Below, in pieces: positions 21,672 through 33,180 of a stretch of DNA of 64,000 nt. The stretch comes from Hymenoscyphus infarciens (Eukaryota > Ascomycota > Leotiomycetes > Helotiales > Helotiaceae). The notes under the pieces are model-generated. The model was not told the origin of the DNA and made no database searches. It was given only the letters and a program-made list of their open reading frames with translations. The position numbers and the translations under genes are program-made. Positions within the stretch are counted from its first letter, which is position 1. Each line of letters starts with the position of its first letter. The stretch lies in assembly GCA_001414345.1 (NCBI GenBank), contig LLCB01000310.1, forward strand, positions 1-64,000, written 5' to 3'.

Positions 21672-22399
21672 TATAGTCAGTTGCAGGTTAAGCTTCCCTT
21701 TTGACGATATTTTGTAAACCGTGTATTTTGTAGTGCCGCAGCTACTAAAAGTCGGTATAAGAGAAATAAATAATAAAAACTTACTTATTATACTATTACT
21801 ACCTTATTTTTAAAGCTATTAATATAGCTGAATATACCTCTTAGACGTGTACTTTTAAAAGCTAAAAATATACTTAAAAAGTCTAATAAATCGTTATATA
21901 GAAGGCTTCTTAACTCTTTAAAGCATCTCTAGAATACCCCTCCTTCTATAAAACCCCTCTCTAAATCAATAATAATAAAGCTTACTATAAGAGTATCTAT
22001 AAGTATAAGTAGTATACTATTAGACTCTCTAAGAAGTCGTTTAGGATTAAGAGCTACTAAAAGAGCACTTATAATAAGAAGGATATTAAGATCTTAATCT
22101 TATACTCTAATCTACCTTATTATATTAAATTAATTAAGAGTAGTCTTTATAATAAGAGATACCTTCTAAATAGTATCTATAAGAGTATTAGTAGCTCTTC
22201 TAAGTATAGAGAGTAGTAGCGACGAAGATATAACTAAAGAAGATAAGAAGAATAAGAATAAGAATAAGAATAAGATAGATAATATAGAGATAATATATAA
22301 TAATTTAATAGAGAGGATTAATTAAGAGAATATTATAGAAAAGAGGAAGAAAAGAGAGGATTAAGAGTAAGAGGATTAAGAGATTAAGAAAGAAGCTAA

Positions 22400-25150
22400 A
22401 GTATAGTAAGCTAGAAGAGCTAAGGTTTATAAACAGGGATTTGAAAAGTTCTAAGTAGTAGAGAAGAATTAAGAGGCCTAAGAGACTCTTATATATAGAA
22501 AGAGGAGATAATATAAGAAGAAGGTAATAGAGAGAGAGAATATTATAAGAGTAAGAGATAAGAATAACACCTCTATATTTATATCTAGAAATACTCTCTT
22601 CTTCTTAAATAGTATATCTATAAATATCTATATAAAAGACTAATTAGCTAGCGCTTAAGTAGTAAAGAGAGCTAGATTAAGAGCTACTTATAAACCTTCT
22701 CTCTCTCTAAATACTACTTAAAATACTAATTAAAAGAGCTCTTATAAGAATATAGTAAAACTAATAGTTCTACTATATATAATAGTATCTATAGATAATA
22801 AGCTTAGTATAGTAAACGTTAATAAATTACTTAATCTAGATAATAACCTTTATACTATAGGCTATTAGTATATTTAAGAGTATATTATATAAGATATTAA
22901 GATATATATTAAAGACTACTTTAGAAGTAAACGTCTAAGAAGAGATTCTCGTCTTTAGAGAGCTACTTAGAGTACGAAGATATATACTAGAATAGCTAAT
23001 ATTAGCGATTTAGCTAGCTAGGAGGATATAGAGAAGACACTTACCTTTTAGAAGGTTTAAGATATAAAGGTAATATAGATTAAGATTATAACTAACTATA
23101 GTATAGACTATAACGCTAATTACTCTTCTATAATACTAATAGTAAAAGAGAAGATAGCTGCTACTAAAAAGGATTCTAAACCTAAAAAGGTTATATATAT
23201 ATATATAAAGAAGAGAGCGTAGATAACGATTCTAAGAGTAATATATCTACTATATTAGATATAACAGTCTCTAGTAATAAGATAGCTACCTAGAAGTATT
23301 TAAAGCCTAATTAAATAATAGAGGCTATAGAATTATATAAGAAGAAGCTTACTATAAAGTATAAGATAAAGGTTTAATTAAAGAAAGATATAAGAAAGAA
23401 AGCTAAGAAATAACGTAATTAGAATACTACTACTAAGACCTATTATAAAGAGATGTTTATTAAGTATAATTCTCTCTCTATTAGAGTAAAGTTAATAAGA
23501 GAGATCTAGTATAACTTTCGTTATAAGAGAGAGAGCTATACTAATTCTAATAGTATCTATTAGAAGTATAATAATATAAAAGTATATTATACTATAACTT
23601 AAAAGGATTTAACGCTTTAGTACTAAGTAATTATTAAAGATAATTATACGTTAGACGTTCTTCTACTAGTATTAATAGCTAAATATATAAGTACTACTAA
23701 TTTAAAGTAGAATATAAAAAGAGAGATAGTATATAGTAAAGAGAGAGACTCTATAGCCTTACTATTTAGAAAAGAGAAGATACTCTTAAATTTAGTATTT
23801 AATTAAACGTTTACTACTAAGAATAGAAGTGCTATATCTACTTCTATACTTAATTAATCGATTTATAGCTAGATTATTCTATTAGAAGACTAGCTAGAAG
23901 AGCTTAAATTAGAGAGTAATTTACTACTACTTTAGTATAATACCTCTTTTACTACTACTCTTACCTACTGTCTTTTAAGTATAATAGACCTTATAAGATA
24001 GTACTATAAAGATCTAATTAACTTTTAAAAAGAGATATACTCTTAATATACTATAGATTAAATAATTTAGAAGAGACTCTTTAGCTTTTATAAACGTATA
24101 AATTAACGTTTAAGATATACTATAATCTTACTAAGAAGGAGAGATAAGAGATTAGTCTTTCTCTTAGAATATAGAAGAGAGTAAAAGCTCTTATATCTAA
24201 ATTTAAATTAGTAGATAAAAGAGGTAATATTCTATCTCTACTATAGACTAGAGAAAGAGTAAGAAGAGAGAGTATAAAGAAGAATAAGAGAGATAATAGG
24301 AATAATAATTATAAAAATAAAGTAGAGGCTTAAAACAATACTAATACTATATAAGAATAGGAGAAGAGAGATAAATTAGATAAACTATAAGAGATAGAAT
24401 AAGAGAAAATTATAATAATCTAAATTAATTTTTTAATATTAAATATTAATTATTTATAGTATTATTTATGTTTATAAAGAAGGAATTAGCTTATTTAGTT
24501 AAGGTTACAAATTTCTATAATTTTTTAAAAATATTAAAAAGCTAGACTACTATACTAAAAGTATAGTATTTAATATTAAGAATTTATAAAAGAGGTTTAG
24601 TAGGTCTAAAATAGATATAGTATCTATAGAGCTTTAAAGGAAAGAGAGACTAAGAGTAGTAAAATAAGAGTTCTATAAACGTTAATTATTAATAATTATA
24701 ACTACTATACTAACTCTTACTCTATTATATACTAGTATAAGCTTTAATAAACGCTTCAAAGGTATAATTAAAGATAGAGATACTTTTATTATTTATAGGT
24801 TTATTATCTAGAGTTTATTATCTAGTCTTTCTTTAAACTAATTTTAGTAGATTAAATAGACTATATCTATCTCTCTACTAAACGTCTATAATAACTTACT
24901 TATAACGTTAAATATTAGTATAAGCTAGTAGATATACGTATTTAAGATATTAGAGAGTACTCTACTATCGTCTTTAGTATTAAAGAGAGGATATTCTATA
25001 GCTAGCTTAAAAGAATAACCTCTTACTTTAATTATATATATAAGCTTCTTAAAAACTAATAGAAAGTACTAGTATACCTTCTTCTCTTCTTAAATAAATA
25101 TAATAAAAGCTTTAATCTAAATAGTAATCTTTAAAACAGTTATACTAAGT
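22400..25150 (+). pseudogene. Unidentified plus-strand protein relic inside the 5.1-kb TIR element
   Basis: Long stretches read as protein if TAG and TAA are taken as mutated CAG/CAA codons, for example around 22920-23200 (phrases such as RSKRLRRDSRL and IANISDLAS) and 24600-25020 (FNKRFKGIIKDRDTF, VLKRGYSIASLKE). The density of readable codons suggests a former coding region, or more than one. I could not match it to a family. Note that TGA is depleted everywhere in RIP DNA, which makes such readings easier to obtain by chance. Confidence 0.4.
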
Positions 25151-25479
25151 AGAGAATATACTTAAGATATTATACCTTATAAGAGCAGAAGTAGCTAGAG
25201 GCTATATAGTAAGAGCGTAATCCTTTAGAATAAATAAAGTATATAATATAATTAAATCTAAATAATCACTTCTATCTTTAATATAGTTCTAGCTTCTACT
25301 TCTATCTAATTAAGTAATATAACTACTCTCTCTCTCTTGAAATTCTTCTTTATCTCTTTATATAATCTCTCTCTCTCTTCTTCTCTCTTAATTACTATTA
25401 ATAATCTTATACTAGGTTAGTTACTAAGTCTCTCTCCTCTTTTAATAATACTCTTATTATTAGCAGTATAATATAATAT

Positions 25480-26640
25480 AAGTAATATATAGTATAGCTT
25501 CTACTAACTTAAGTAATTATTAGTTACTTCTTCTTTTTATTAAATATAACTAATTATAAAATAAGCTATAAAAGTAATTTCTAAAGTACTCTTTCGCTCT
25601 TCTTTTAGCATCTACTTCTTATCTAAGAAGATATACCTATACTCTTAAAAAGTCTTTAAAACCGTTATAATTCAAGCTTTTAATTTTATAGTATTTATAG
25701 ATTAAGGTTTGAAGGTCTTTAAAGCTCTCTTTAATAAAATTAAATTAAGAGTAATATAGAGGTAAGTACTTAATTACTACTTCTCTCTTTATATATATCT
25801 CTACTACTCTATCGCCTTTATAAATAACGTAATTATCTAGTATAATAGTATCTTAATACTCTCTCTTAGAGCGTATATTACAAAGTAGTAAGATTATATA
25901 CTTTAGCTAATTCTTAAATATATCTATTATAATCGCTTCTTTTATAATTATAAGCTTAAGCTATTTATTAAGTATATATACTAGTAAAAGACTCTATACT
26001 TTTAACCTCTTAAGCTAATACTTCGATTCTACTCTTATACTAATTAGTATCTACTTATATCAACGCGTATCTATAGCTTTATTAGAGACAGAGTTATTAA
26101 GAAATACTAAGCGCTTAAGATCCTAGAGTATTAATTTATCTCTCTATACTTATATTAATTTAATATTCTACTAACTTATACTATAGTATAACCTCTTATT
26201 TAATATCTTTATTCTTTTATATATCTATAATATCTATAACCTTAATAGCTTAATATTAAATATATTATATATATAATCTACTACCTTATTTACTATAAGC
26301 TTATTATTCTAATTAAGTAACGTCTTAGTAAAGAATTATATATTATAATCGTTATATACCGCTCTCTTCTTAGATCTCGCTTTATAGTATAGATAAGAAG
26401 TAAGATTAATCTTCTTAAAGACTTCTAATTATATATTCTAAATTAATTTAGTACTATACTTAAACTCTCTTATAAGCTTCTTAAATCGACCTCTTCTAAC
26501 GTTTATACTACTCTAAATAGCGATTTTAATAGTAGTATAGTAATTAAGATTAATTTAAGACGCTATTATATATTAGAGAGTATAAGAGTAAGATTAAAAG
26601 CTTTAAAAGACACGTATAAGACGATAGAGAGTAGTAGTAG
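25480..26640 (-). pseudogene. Tc1/mariner-like DDE transposase relic
   Basis: On the minus strand, ILDNYVIYKGDRVVEI (about 25852-25805) corresponds to the second-aspartate motif (DN-x-x-x-H-x-x). It is followed 30-odd residues later by KYLPLYYS*FNFIKESF (25785-25735), the YLPPYSPxxNPIEE motif that carries the third catalytic residue. The spacing of about 35 residues suits the DD34-35E group, and the downstream order is normal for the family. A stop sits where CAA or GAx would be expected, and further stops occur upstream. The N-terminal limits are approximate. Confidence 0.78.
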
Positions 26641-26760
26641 TTAATAAGGTCTTGATTTTTTAATATTTAGATAGAGATTACTTTTAGTAGCCGCGGTACT
26701 ATAAAATACACGGTTTATAAACTATTATTAAAAGAGAAGCTTAATCTATAACTAACTATA

Positions 26761-27500
26761 ATACGCTTTCTAATATTAAGGCTTCTCTTCTCTTTATTAT
26801 CTATTCTTCTTATTATTTACGTCTATTATATTTATTATCTCTAAATATACTATTTATAAGCCTATATTATAATATTATTATCTGAGAATAACTCTTAGTC
26901 TAAATAGCGTAACTTTATAATATCTAAGTTAACTTCTATAAAGGTTTATATAACGAATAAAAGCTAGGAATATATTTAGAATATTCGCGATTTTCTACGA
27001 ATATTATACTCTTTAAATAACTTATAAATAAGAAGCGTTTAGAGAGTAAATAGTAGTTGTTTATTTATAAATATTCTATATTCTCTACTCTTCTAGTATA
27101 ATTTAGTCTTTATCTAAAACATATATAAAAATCCTCTAAAATTATTCTCTTTAGTCGCTTTTGTTATCTCGATTAGGCTACGCTAGAGCGTAAAAAGTAG
27201 ATACTATTCTAAAAAGAGTCTTTTAATAGCGAAACTTTAGTTTAAAGGCTATATATAGAATATTATAGAAAATAGAGTATTATATAATATCTTTTTTTGT
27301 ATAATAAAGAGGTATTATATAATAACTTATTTTCTATAATATAAGAGATAAAAAGTAGAAATAATAGTAATTTATTAATAATAATTAAAAGTAAGTAAGT
27401 TTATAGTTTAGTTTTATTTATATATAGTTAGAAAGAGAGAGAGTAAATTTTAACTAATATAAATTTTATATACTAAGACCTAGAGTGCTATATAGATAGA
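26761..27500. other. RIP-mutated DNA, nothing identified
   Basis: AT-rich sequence between the 5.1-kb TIR element and the MITE arm at 27505. No motif or repeat match noted. Confidence 0.4.
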
Positions 27501-27504
27501 AACT

Positions 27505-27720
27505 TAGCATTTTTGTTTTCTTAGCTAGATTAGTACTTCTATTCTTTCTAAAAGTTTCTATCTATACCTTTTCTTACTTTTAAAGCTATTCTTTCTTATT
27601 ATATCCTCTCTTTTAAGCGCTTATAGTCTATTATATTCTATCTCTAGCCTTTAATACGTCTATCTGTTCTAATTCTATATAAGACTAATCTCTTTTCTAT
27701 ATCTAGTAGAAAGAATAGAA
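27505..27720 (+). repeat. Fragment of the AGCGTTTTTG-end repeat family
   Basis: About 215 bp match the outer part of the inverted-repeat arms at 56470-57083 and 57503-58160, beginning with the shared AGCATTTTTGTTTTCTTAGC and continuing through TAGATTAGTACTTCTATTCT. Only one arm end is present, so this is a truncated or separate copy. Confidence 0.75.
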
Positions 27721-28402
27721 TAGTTTATATATTATTCTATAGTATCTTAGTAGAAGTAGCCTAATAAAAACTATTAAAAGATTAGTCTCATTTAGTACTT
27801 AAAAAGTAGAGGTTTTACTATAGTAAATAAAGTATCTAACTAAGTATTTAATTAGAGCTATTTATACTAATAGAGATAAATACTTATATTTAAGTCTTAA
27901 TAAGTTTCTAGATAATATATTAGTACTATTAATAATATTAATTATTCTCTTAGATAGCTACGCTTTATATAAATTATATAAGATATTAATTATATACTAT
28001 CTTATTTATTATTTATTATTCTAATTATTACTAATATAATATATCTCTTCTTTATAATATATACTATCTATAGACTCTTCTAAAAGACTCTCTTAGAAGT
28101 TCTAGTATTAGACTCTTTTAAATTAATTAATAATAATACTTTTAATATATTAAATCTTATAACTATTATATCTAGAGAGACTTCTATACTTCTAGATAAG
28201 AATTCTTCTTCTATATAAGTAATTAAATTAGTAATAAAGGCTATCTAGTAGTAGTAAGAATACTATAAAAGTATAATATAAAGGTTAGTATAGTTTAGTA
28301 TATAGAATATAACTATTATTACTATAAAAAGTCTATAAAGAATATATAGTACTAGGATAGCTAAGGTAAAGAAGTAATCTATATAACTAAGAGTTAGCTT
28401 AA
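27721..28402. other. RIP-mutated DNA, nothing identified
   Basis: AT-rich spacer between two repeat copies, with stops in all frames. Confidence 0.4.
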
Positions 28403-28837
28403 GAGCCTGTTTAGCTTATATATATCTAGGATATATACTACTAAAAAATATAAGATAATATAAATATATATATACTAATTCTATATATATACTAGTGTTT
28501 AGTATATCTATTTAAAAGTGATATAAATTCCTCGTTTAACCTCGTATATCTTAGTATATATATAAATAAGAGATATACTACTAAAAAAAGATTTAGACCT
28601 CTAGAGATATAAATCTTTAAAAGTTCGTATATATCTCTTCCTACTTACTAGTTTTATAGTACTACTAACTTAAAATATATAAATATATACTAATATATAT
28701 ACTATAAGCTAAACGATTACTTAATATCTTAAGAAATAAGTAATACTATATACTAACTTATACGAGGTCACTATTTAGAATATCTCGTTAAATATCTATA
28801 TATATATCTAAATAATTTATACGAGCTAAATAGGCTC
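28403..28837. mobile_element. MITE copy 2 (GAGCCTGTTTAGC ends)
   Basis: This 435-bp non-coding unit starts GAGCCTGTTTAGCTTATATA and ends with the inverted TTTATACGAGCTAAATAGGCTC type end. It is an inverted, less decayed copy of 2227-2616. The imperfect ends differ by RIP-type changes. Confidence 0.8.
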
Positions 28838-29164
28838 AAAATTATACCTAAGCTCTTAAACTTAATACTTACTAGTTTTAAAGCTTAACTTTAATAGTAG
28901 AGACTACTATAGACGTTACTTTTAAATATACTACTAGTACTCTAAGGTCTAATATATTACTACTAATTCTAATAATAAAGTAGCGTATCTAAAGAATAAG
29001 TATAGTATTATAAAGAATAGTAGAAAGAAGCTCTTATAGTATCTAAGTAAGAAAGAAGCTATAGATAATATTAAGAAAGTATTATTATAAGAAGAGAAGA
29101 AGCGAGTATTAAATCTAGTAATAGTTCTTTGATTTAATACTATAAATAAGCTCTAATTATATAG
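28838..29164. other. RIP-mutated spacer
   Basis: AT-rich DNA with no feature identified, between MITE copy 2 and the repeat at 29165. Confidence 0.4.
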
Positions 29165-29825
29165 ATTATTATATACTATTATTATTATTCTTACGCTACG
29201 TAGGCTATAGGCCGAGCTCTAAAAGTAAGTAGTATATCTTCTATTCTAGTTTATATAGCCTTTTAGCTTATTCTTCTTTATCTTTTAAACTTTCTTATAA
29301 GTATAATTCTTCTTTTCTTTAGTTCTTACTACTATCTATTTAAAGCTTATCTCTCTAACTTAATAATATAGTAGAGAGGTATAGTAGGTTAGCGTGTTTA
29401 ACCTACTAAGGTATATATTAGTAGTATAAGAAGTATATTTACTTCTAAAATTATTAAAGCTAAGGTCTTACTTTCTAGTATATCTTAGCTTTCTCCTTCT
29501 CTTTCTCTCTTTCTTTTACCTCTTTCTTACTCTTCTCTCTCTTTTTAAGTAATTCTAGTACTAGTTTATACTTTTAGAGTCTCTCTAGCTTAAGTAGCTA
29601 AGTAATTACCTTTAGCACTAGTTTCCTATCTACTAGTACTTCTCTTAGCTCTTATAGATCTCTAATCCTCTTCTCTAGAGCTCTTATAAGCGTGTCTCTT
29701 TTCTATAGAATATTCTAGTAAAATAGGACTAGGTATTCTACTATCTCTTTATTACTTATATAAATATACTATAGTATAACCTGGTTTAGTACTCTTTTTA
29801 TAAAGAGGAAGGTATTTAGTTCTAT
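29165..29825 (-). repeat. Repeat X, copy 1 (about 660 bp shared with 34985-35655)
   Basis: It begins with a run of ATT/TTA units followed by CTTACGCTACGTAGGCTATA and continues near-identically to 34985-35655, apart from C/T differences. The trinucleotide run at the left edge would be a 3' tail if the element reads on the minus strand. On that strand the segment encodes a charged, coiled-coil-like stretch (ERLQKYKLVLELLKKREE when stops are read through). Family not certain: a LINE 3' end or the C-terminus of a pogo-type transposase are both possible. Confidence 0.6.
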
Positions 29826-30277
29826 TACCTCTTAGTAAAAGATATATATTTTTTACTAGTACTTATACTATAGGTTTCTTCTAAATATATAGTAGAGTTA
29901 AGTATACTCTACCTATATAAGAGCCTCTATAACGCTTTTCTCTTATGTTTCGCCTTCTAAGTTTAGAAGAGAGAAGGACAAATTCTCTCTATCTACGTCT
30001 CTCTTATAGTTTACTTCTTAAGCTTATAAATAGCTAACTAGCTAGCTATACTCTATACTCTCTTATAGACTAATATACACTTCTATTCTCTTAAGCTATA
30101 TAAATAGTATTATATAGAGTAATAAATTACTATTCTTCTTCTATTACTACTATTATATACCTTATCTTAAAGGTTTAACCTCTCTTTATAATACTCTACT
30201 ATATCTCTACTACTCTAGTAGAGCTAACTATACCTTATAGAATTTACGTAAAGTATACCTCTAGCTAGGTAGTATAC
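29826..30277. other. Sequence interrupted by the LTR retrotransposon
   Basis: RIP-mutated DNA that continues after 33175. The LTR element landed at TATAC and split it. No motif identified. Confidence 0.5.
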
Positions 30278-30587
30278 TATGACGGTATACCGTCATCCTA
30301 GATAGCTAGGAGTACCTGCTATATATAGGGTTTCAGTAGTTATTATCTTATATTGTCTGTTTTAGGAAGGTTACGTAGGTTTAAGCTTTTATATTAGCCG
30401 AGGTTATTCGGTTTCAGACCCTTTTATACTATCTAAACCTCTTATATATAGTAGCCTACTCCTAGAGTAGAGAGGGATAGTTTTTCCTTTTCTTCTATAT
30501 CAAAGCCTAGTATCTACTTATATTATTTAGTCTTAAACACACTCCCATATGCCTCTTCTCCTATAGTATATATTTCGTACTATTACA
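30278..30587 (+). repeat. 5' LTR (310 bp)
   Basis: It aligns end to end with 32866-33175, differing mostly by C/T. Near its start it contains the perfect 16-bp palindrome TGACGGTATACCGTCA (30280-30295). The end is ATTACA. The starting TA is likely a RIP product of the canonical TG. Confidence 0.92.
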
Positions 30588-31439
30588 TAAAAAGGAAAAA
30601 CTCTACTTCACTAGTAACAGCATTTATAATATCTCTTTCAAGCTTGTCGTCGCTCCTTTTATTTCAAATACAACTCAGCCTAGATTCAGACTAGGACAAC
30701 AACATCCTTAAATAGCTAGGTAATCAGAGACTACCTAGACAGCCAGTAATATTAAGGTTTAGTATCGGTTTTAGACAGCTAGTAAAAAGCGTGTTTTATA
30801 CGTTAAGGAAGCAGGAATACGCTAAGTACTCTAAAAGCTTCTAATAACCCTCTCCGTACAGAGACTACTACACATAGGTTCAGTAAATAAGTCAATATAC
30901 TATAGTTATTATAAAGGCTTCTAAATCTACTCTTACCCCCCCCCCCCCCCTCTAAATCAATATCTTCGAAATATTAAACCTAGTTCTACTATAAGGCGTC
31001 AAGTAACAAACCCCTTCTAAAGACACCCCCCTTTCCAAAAGCCGCCTAAATAGCATCTATATACTAAGATCTAGAAGATCTTAAAAGAACAAAGAGCAAG
31101 ACTTCTTAAATATAGACTAAATATGATTAGTTATATAAGCTTTAGAAGTAGAAAATTAAGAAATAAAGGATTAACTAGCTAAGCTAGAAAAGAAAGTAAG
31201 CAAACTTATAAGTTAACAAATCGCTTTACCTCTAAACCCTTCTTAATCTAACCCTCTTCTACTTCTAAGCCCAAATTCATACCCCTTTCAGCCATAGACA
31301 GCTACTCCTAATACCTTCTAACATTCCCTCACCTAATACAACACCAAAGCCCTTTTAAATATCCTCTAACCTTAACGAAAAAGTAAGATAACTAAAAAGA
31401 TCGAACCTTTAGATAACAGCATTTCGCCTATATACCGAC

Positions 31440-31930
31440 AATAGAAGATATTAGTACAAGATAGACTCTACGTAAATGCCGACTACTATAGTTCACCTCT
31501 AACACATAAAGCTCTTATTTAGGATACAATAACTAGACTAGCTAAGAACTACTTAAAGCCTAGATACAAGTCAGAGTTAGACCTTGCTTTTAAAGATTAA
31601 GAAGACATAGTTACTCTTTTAGATACCTACTTTTTAACTAGTTATAAGACAGAGAATACTTAGAACGCTTTCAGATCTTTATAAATAGGATAATAAGATA
31701 CTAAAGAAACTTTTACCGATTTTAAGAGTCGCTTTTCAAGTACAGCTATACTCAAAGGCATACTAGAATCAGAATAGTTCTTTTAAATATAGGATAAGAT
31801 TACACTATAGCTCTAAAACTCAGCCGCTTTAAAAAAGAGATAATAGAACTATAACTTTATTAAAATAGTAGTTAATCTTTTAGCCTTAGATAAGAAGACA
31901 CGCCGAAACGCTAAGTTACGTAATATCAGT
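31440..31930 (+). pseudogene. Gag-like capsid relic of the LTR element
   Basis: The readable frame around 31655-31780 has NAFRSLQIGQ, ETFTDFKSRFSSTAILKGI and similar phrases. This pattern (short repeats with ETFxDFxxRF) is typical of the retrotransposon gag domain of fungal gypsy-type elements. Stops are TAG/TAA at former glutamine codons. No protease, reverse transcriptase or integrase motif was found in the rest of the internal region, so the element would need enzymes supplied in trans. Confidence 0.72.
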
Positions 31931-32853
31931 ACTTCGGTCTAAAATACCCCCTCCTTATCTAATTCAGCTCTAAACTCTCTATAATCTAATAGCAAATCTT
32001 CTACTACTTCTAAAGTAGAATTAAAATCAGAAGATAAATAAGTCTTTAAGTACCTTAAAAGGAATAAGATAATATAATTACTTTTAGCAACAACTCTTTA
32101 ACTAGCTAAAACCACCTCTTTTATTATCTTTAAATACTTAGACAACAATTTTAACTTTAACAACTTAGCTATAACTTCGTATTTAACTAGCTAAAACTAC
32201 TCCTTTTATTATCCTAAACTTTAAACAGTGTTTTTAACATTTAGTAACAAACTCTTTTAACTAGCTAAAACTACTTAATAACTTTAAAAACAACTTCGCC
32301 TTTAACTACCTAAAACTTCACTAACTCTAATTAGAGTCTTACTTTCTTTTACTTCTAGCTAGGCTAGAAGTCTTTTTTTTTATTCGAACTCGAATCAGAT
32401 ACAAGTTAGTATACTCTTAAAGTAAGCTCTTAACTAAGTTATCACTATCACTTTTAACGTTACCTCTCAACTAAACAACTTCTAACTCTACTCTAAATTC
32501 GCCTCTAACTCTATTTTAAACTTTTTAAACTTTTTAAATTTTTAAACTTTAAACTTTAAACTTTTTCCAACCTACTAGACAAGATCGGACTACACTCTTT
32601 TAACAGACGCGAATACTTACTTTTAATATTAAAGGATTAGAAACGAAGTCTCTCTTTTATAAGCATCTACAAATTAGTTCAGTTACAATTCAGACCTAAA
32701 ATCAACATCTCAACATCTTATCTCACTTACAACAAAGTTTAACATCTTCAAACTAATAAGATCAATAAATTCAACAAATGTTACAACGCTTACACTATCC
32801 TAATTCAACCCTAAACAACAAGAGATAGACAAACTCGAGGACGAGTCTTTTTC

Positions 32854-32865
32854 AAAAGAGAGGGA
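32854..32865 (+). other. Polypurine tract of the LTR element
   Basis: AAAAGAGAGGGA lies directly upstream of the 3' LTR, the position where plus-strand priming occurs in LTR retrotransposons. Confidence 0.75.
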
Positions 32866-33175
32866 TATAACAGCATACCATCATCCTAGATAGCTAAGAG
32901 TACCTACTACATATAGGGTTTCAGTAGTTATTATCTTATATTATCTATTTTAGGAAGGTTACGTAGGTTTAAGCTTTTATATTAGCCGAGGTTGTTCGGT
33001 TTCAGACCCTTTTATACTATCTAAACCTCTTATATATAGTAGCCTACTCCTAGAGTAGAGAGGGATAGTTTTTCCTTTTCTTCTATATTAGAGCCTAGTA
33101 TCTACTTACGTTATTCAGTCTCGAACGCACTTCTATATACCTCTTCTCCTATAGTGTGTATTTCGTACCGTTATA
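32866..33175 (+). repeat. 3' LTR (310 bp)
   Basis: Direct copy of 30278-30587. The palindrome is altered here to TAACAGCATACCATCA by C/T and G/A changes. The following TATAC completes the target duplication. Confidence 0.92.
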
Positions 33176-33180
33176 TATAC

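Larger units (their letters stand above)
21672..26760. mobile_element. About 5.1-kb TIR element with a Tc1/mariner-type transposase
   Basis: The ends 21672-21752 and 26679-26760 are inverted copies over about 80 bp. The core GTAAACCGTGTATTTTGTAG on the left matches the right end except for C/T and G/A changes. The left end is unmutated and the right end is RIP-mutated. Inside, a minus-strand DDE transposase relic lies near the right end (25480-26640), and a long plus-strand frame interrupted only by TAA/TAG fills much of 22.4-25.1 kb. A typical Tc1/mariner element is 1.3-2 kb, so this one either carries extra sequence or has another element nested in it. Confidence 0.75.
30278..33175 (+). mobile_element. 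LTR retrotransposon, 2.9 kb, gag-only (non-autonomous)
   Basis: Two 310-bp LTRs in direct orientation (30278-30587, 32866-33175) are flanked by the 5-bp duplication TATAC (30273-30277 and 33176-33180). The internal region of about 2.28 kb is too short for gag plus pol. Its only recognisable protein is a retroelement gag-like domain at about 31440-31930. A polypurine tract AAAAGAGAGGGA sits just before the 3' LTR. Compared with its surroundings, the element retains many CpA sites, so it is younger or less RIP-mutated. It is inserted in older repeat DNA. The LTR relics at 1.8, 3.2, 34.5 and 40.3 kb belong to the same or a sister family. Confidence 0.92.

Noticed and set aside
22400..25150. Assigning the plus-strand relic to a Starship-type tyrosine recombinase or a helicase
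   Set aside because: No catalytic motif of either family could be found; RIP removes TGA everywhere, so long read-through frames alone are not evidence.
30937..30950. Run of 14 C residues in the LTR element interior
   Set aside because: Simple homopolymer; likely slippage or sequencing-length uncertainty rather than a functional site.
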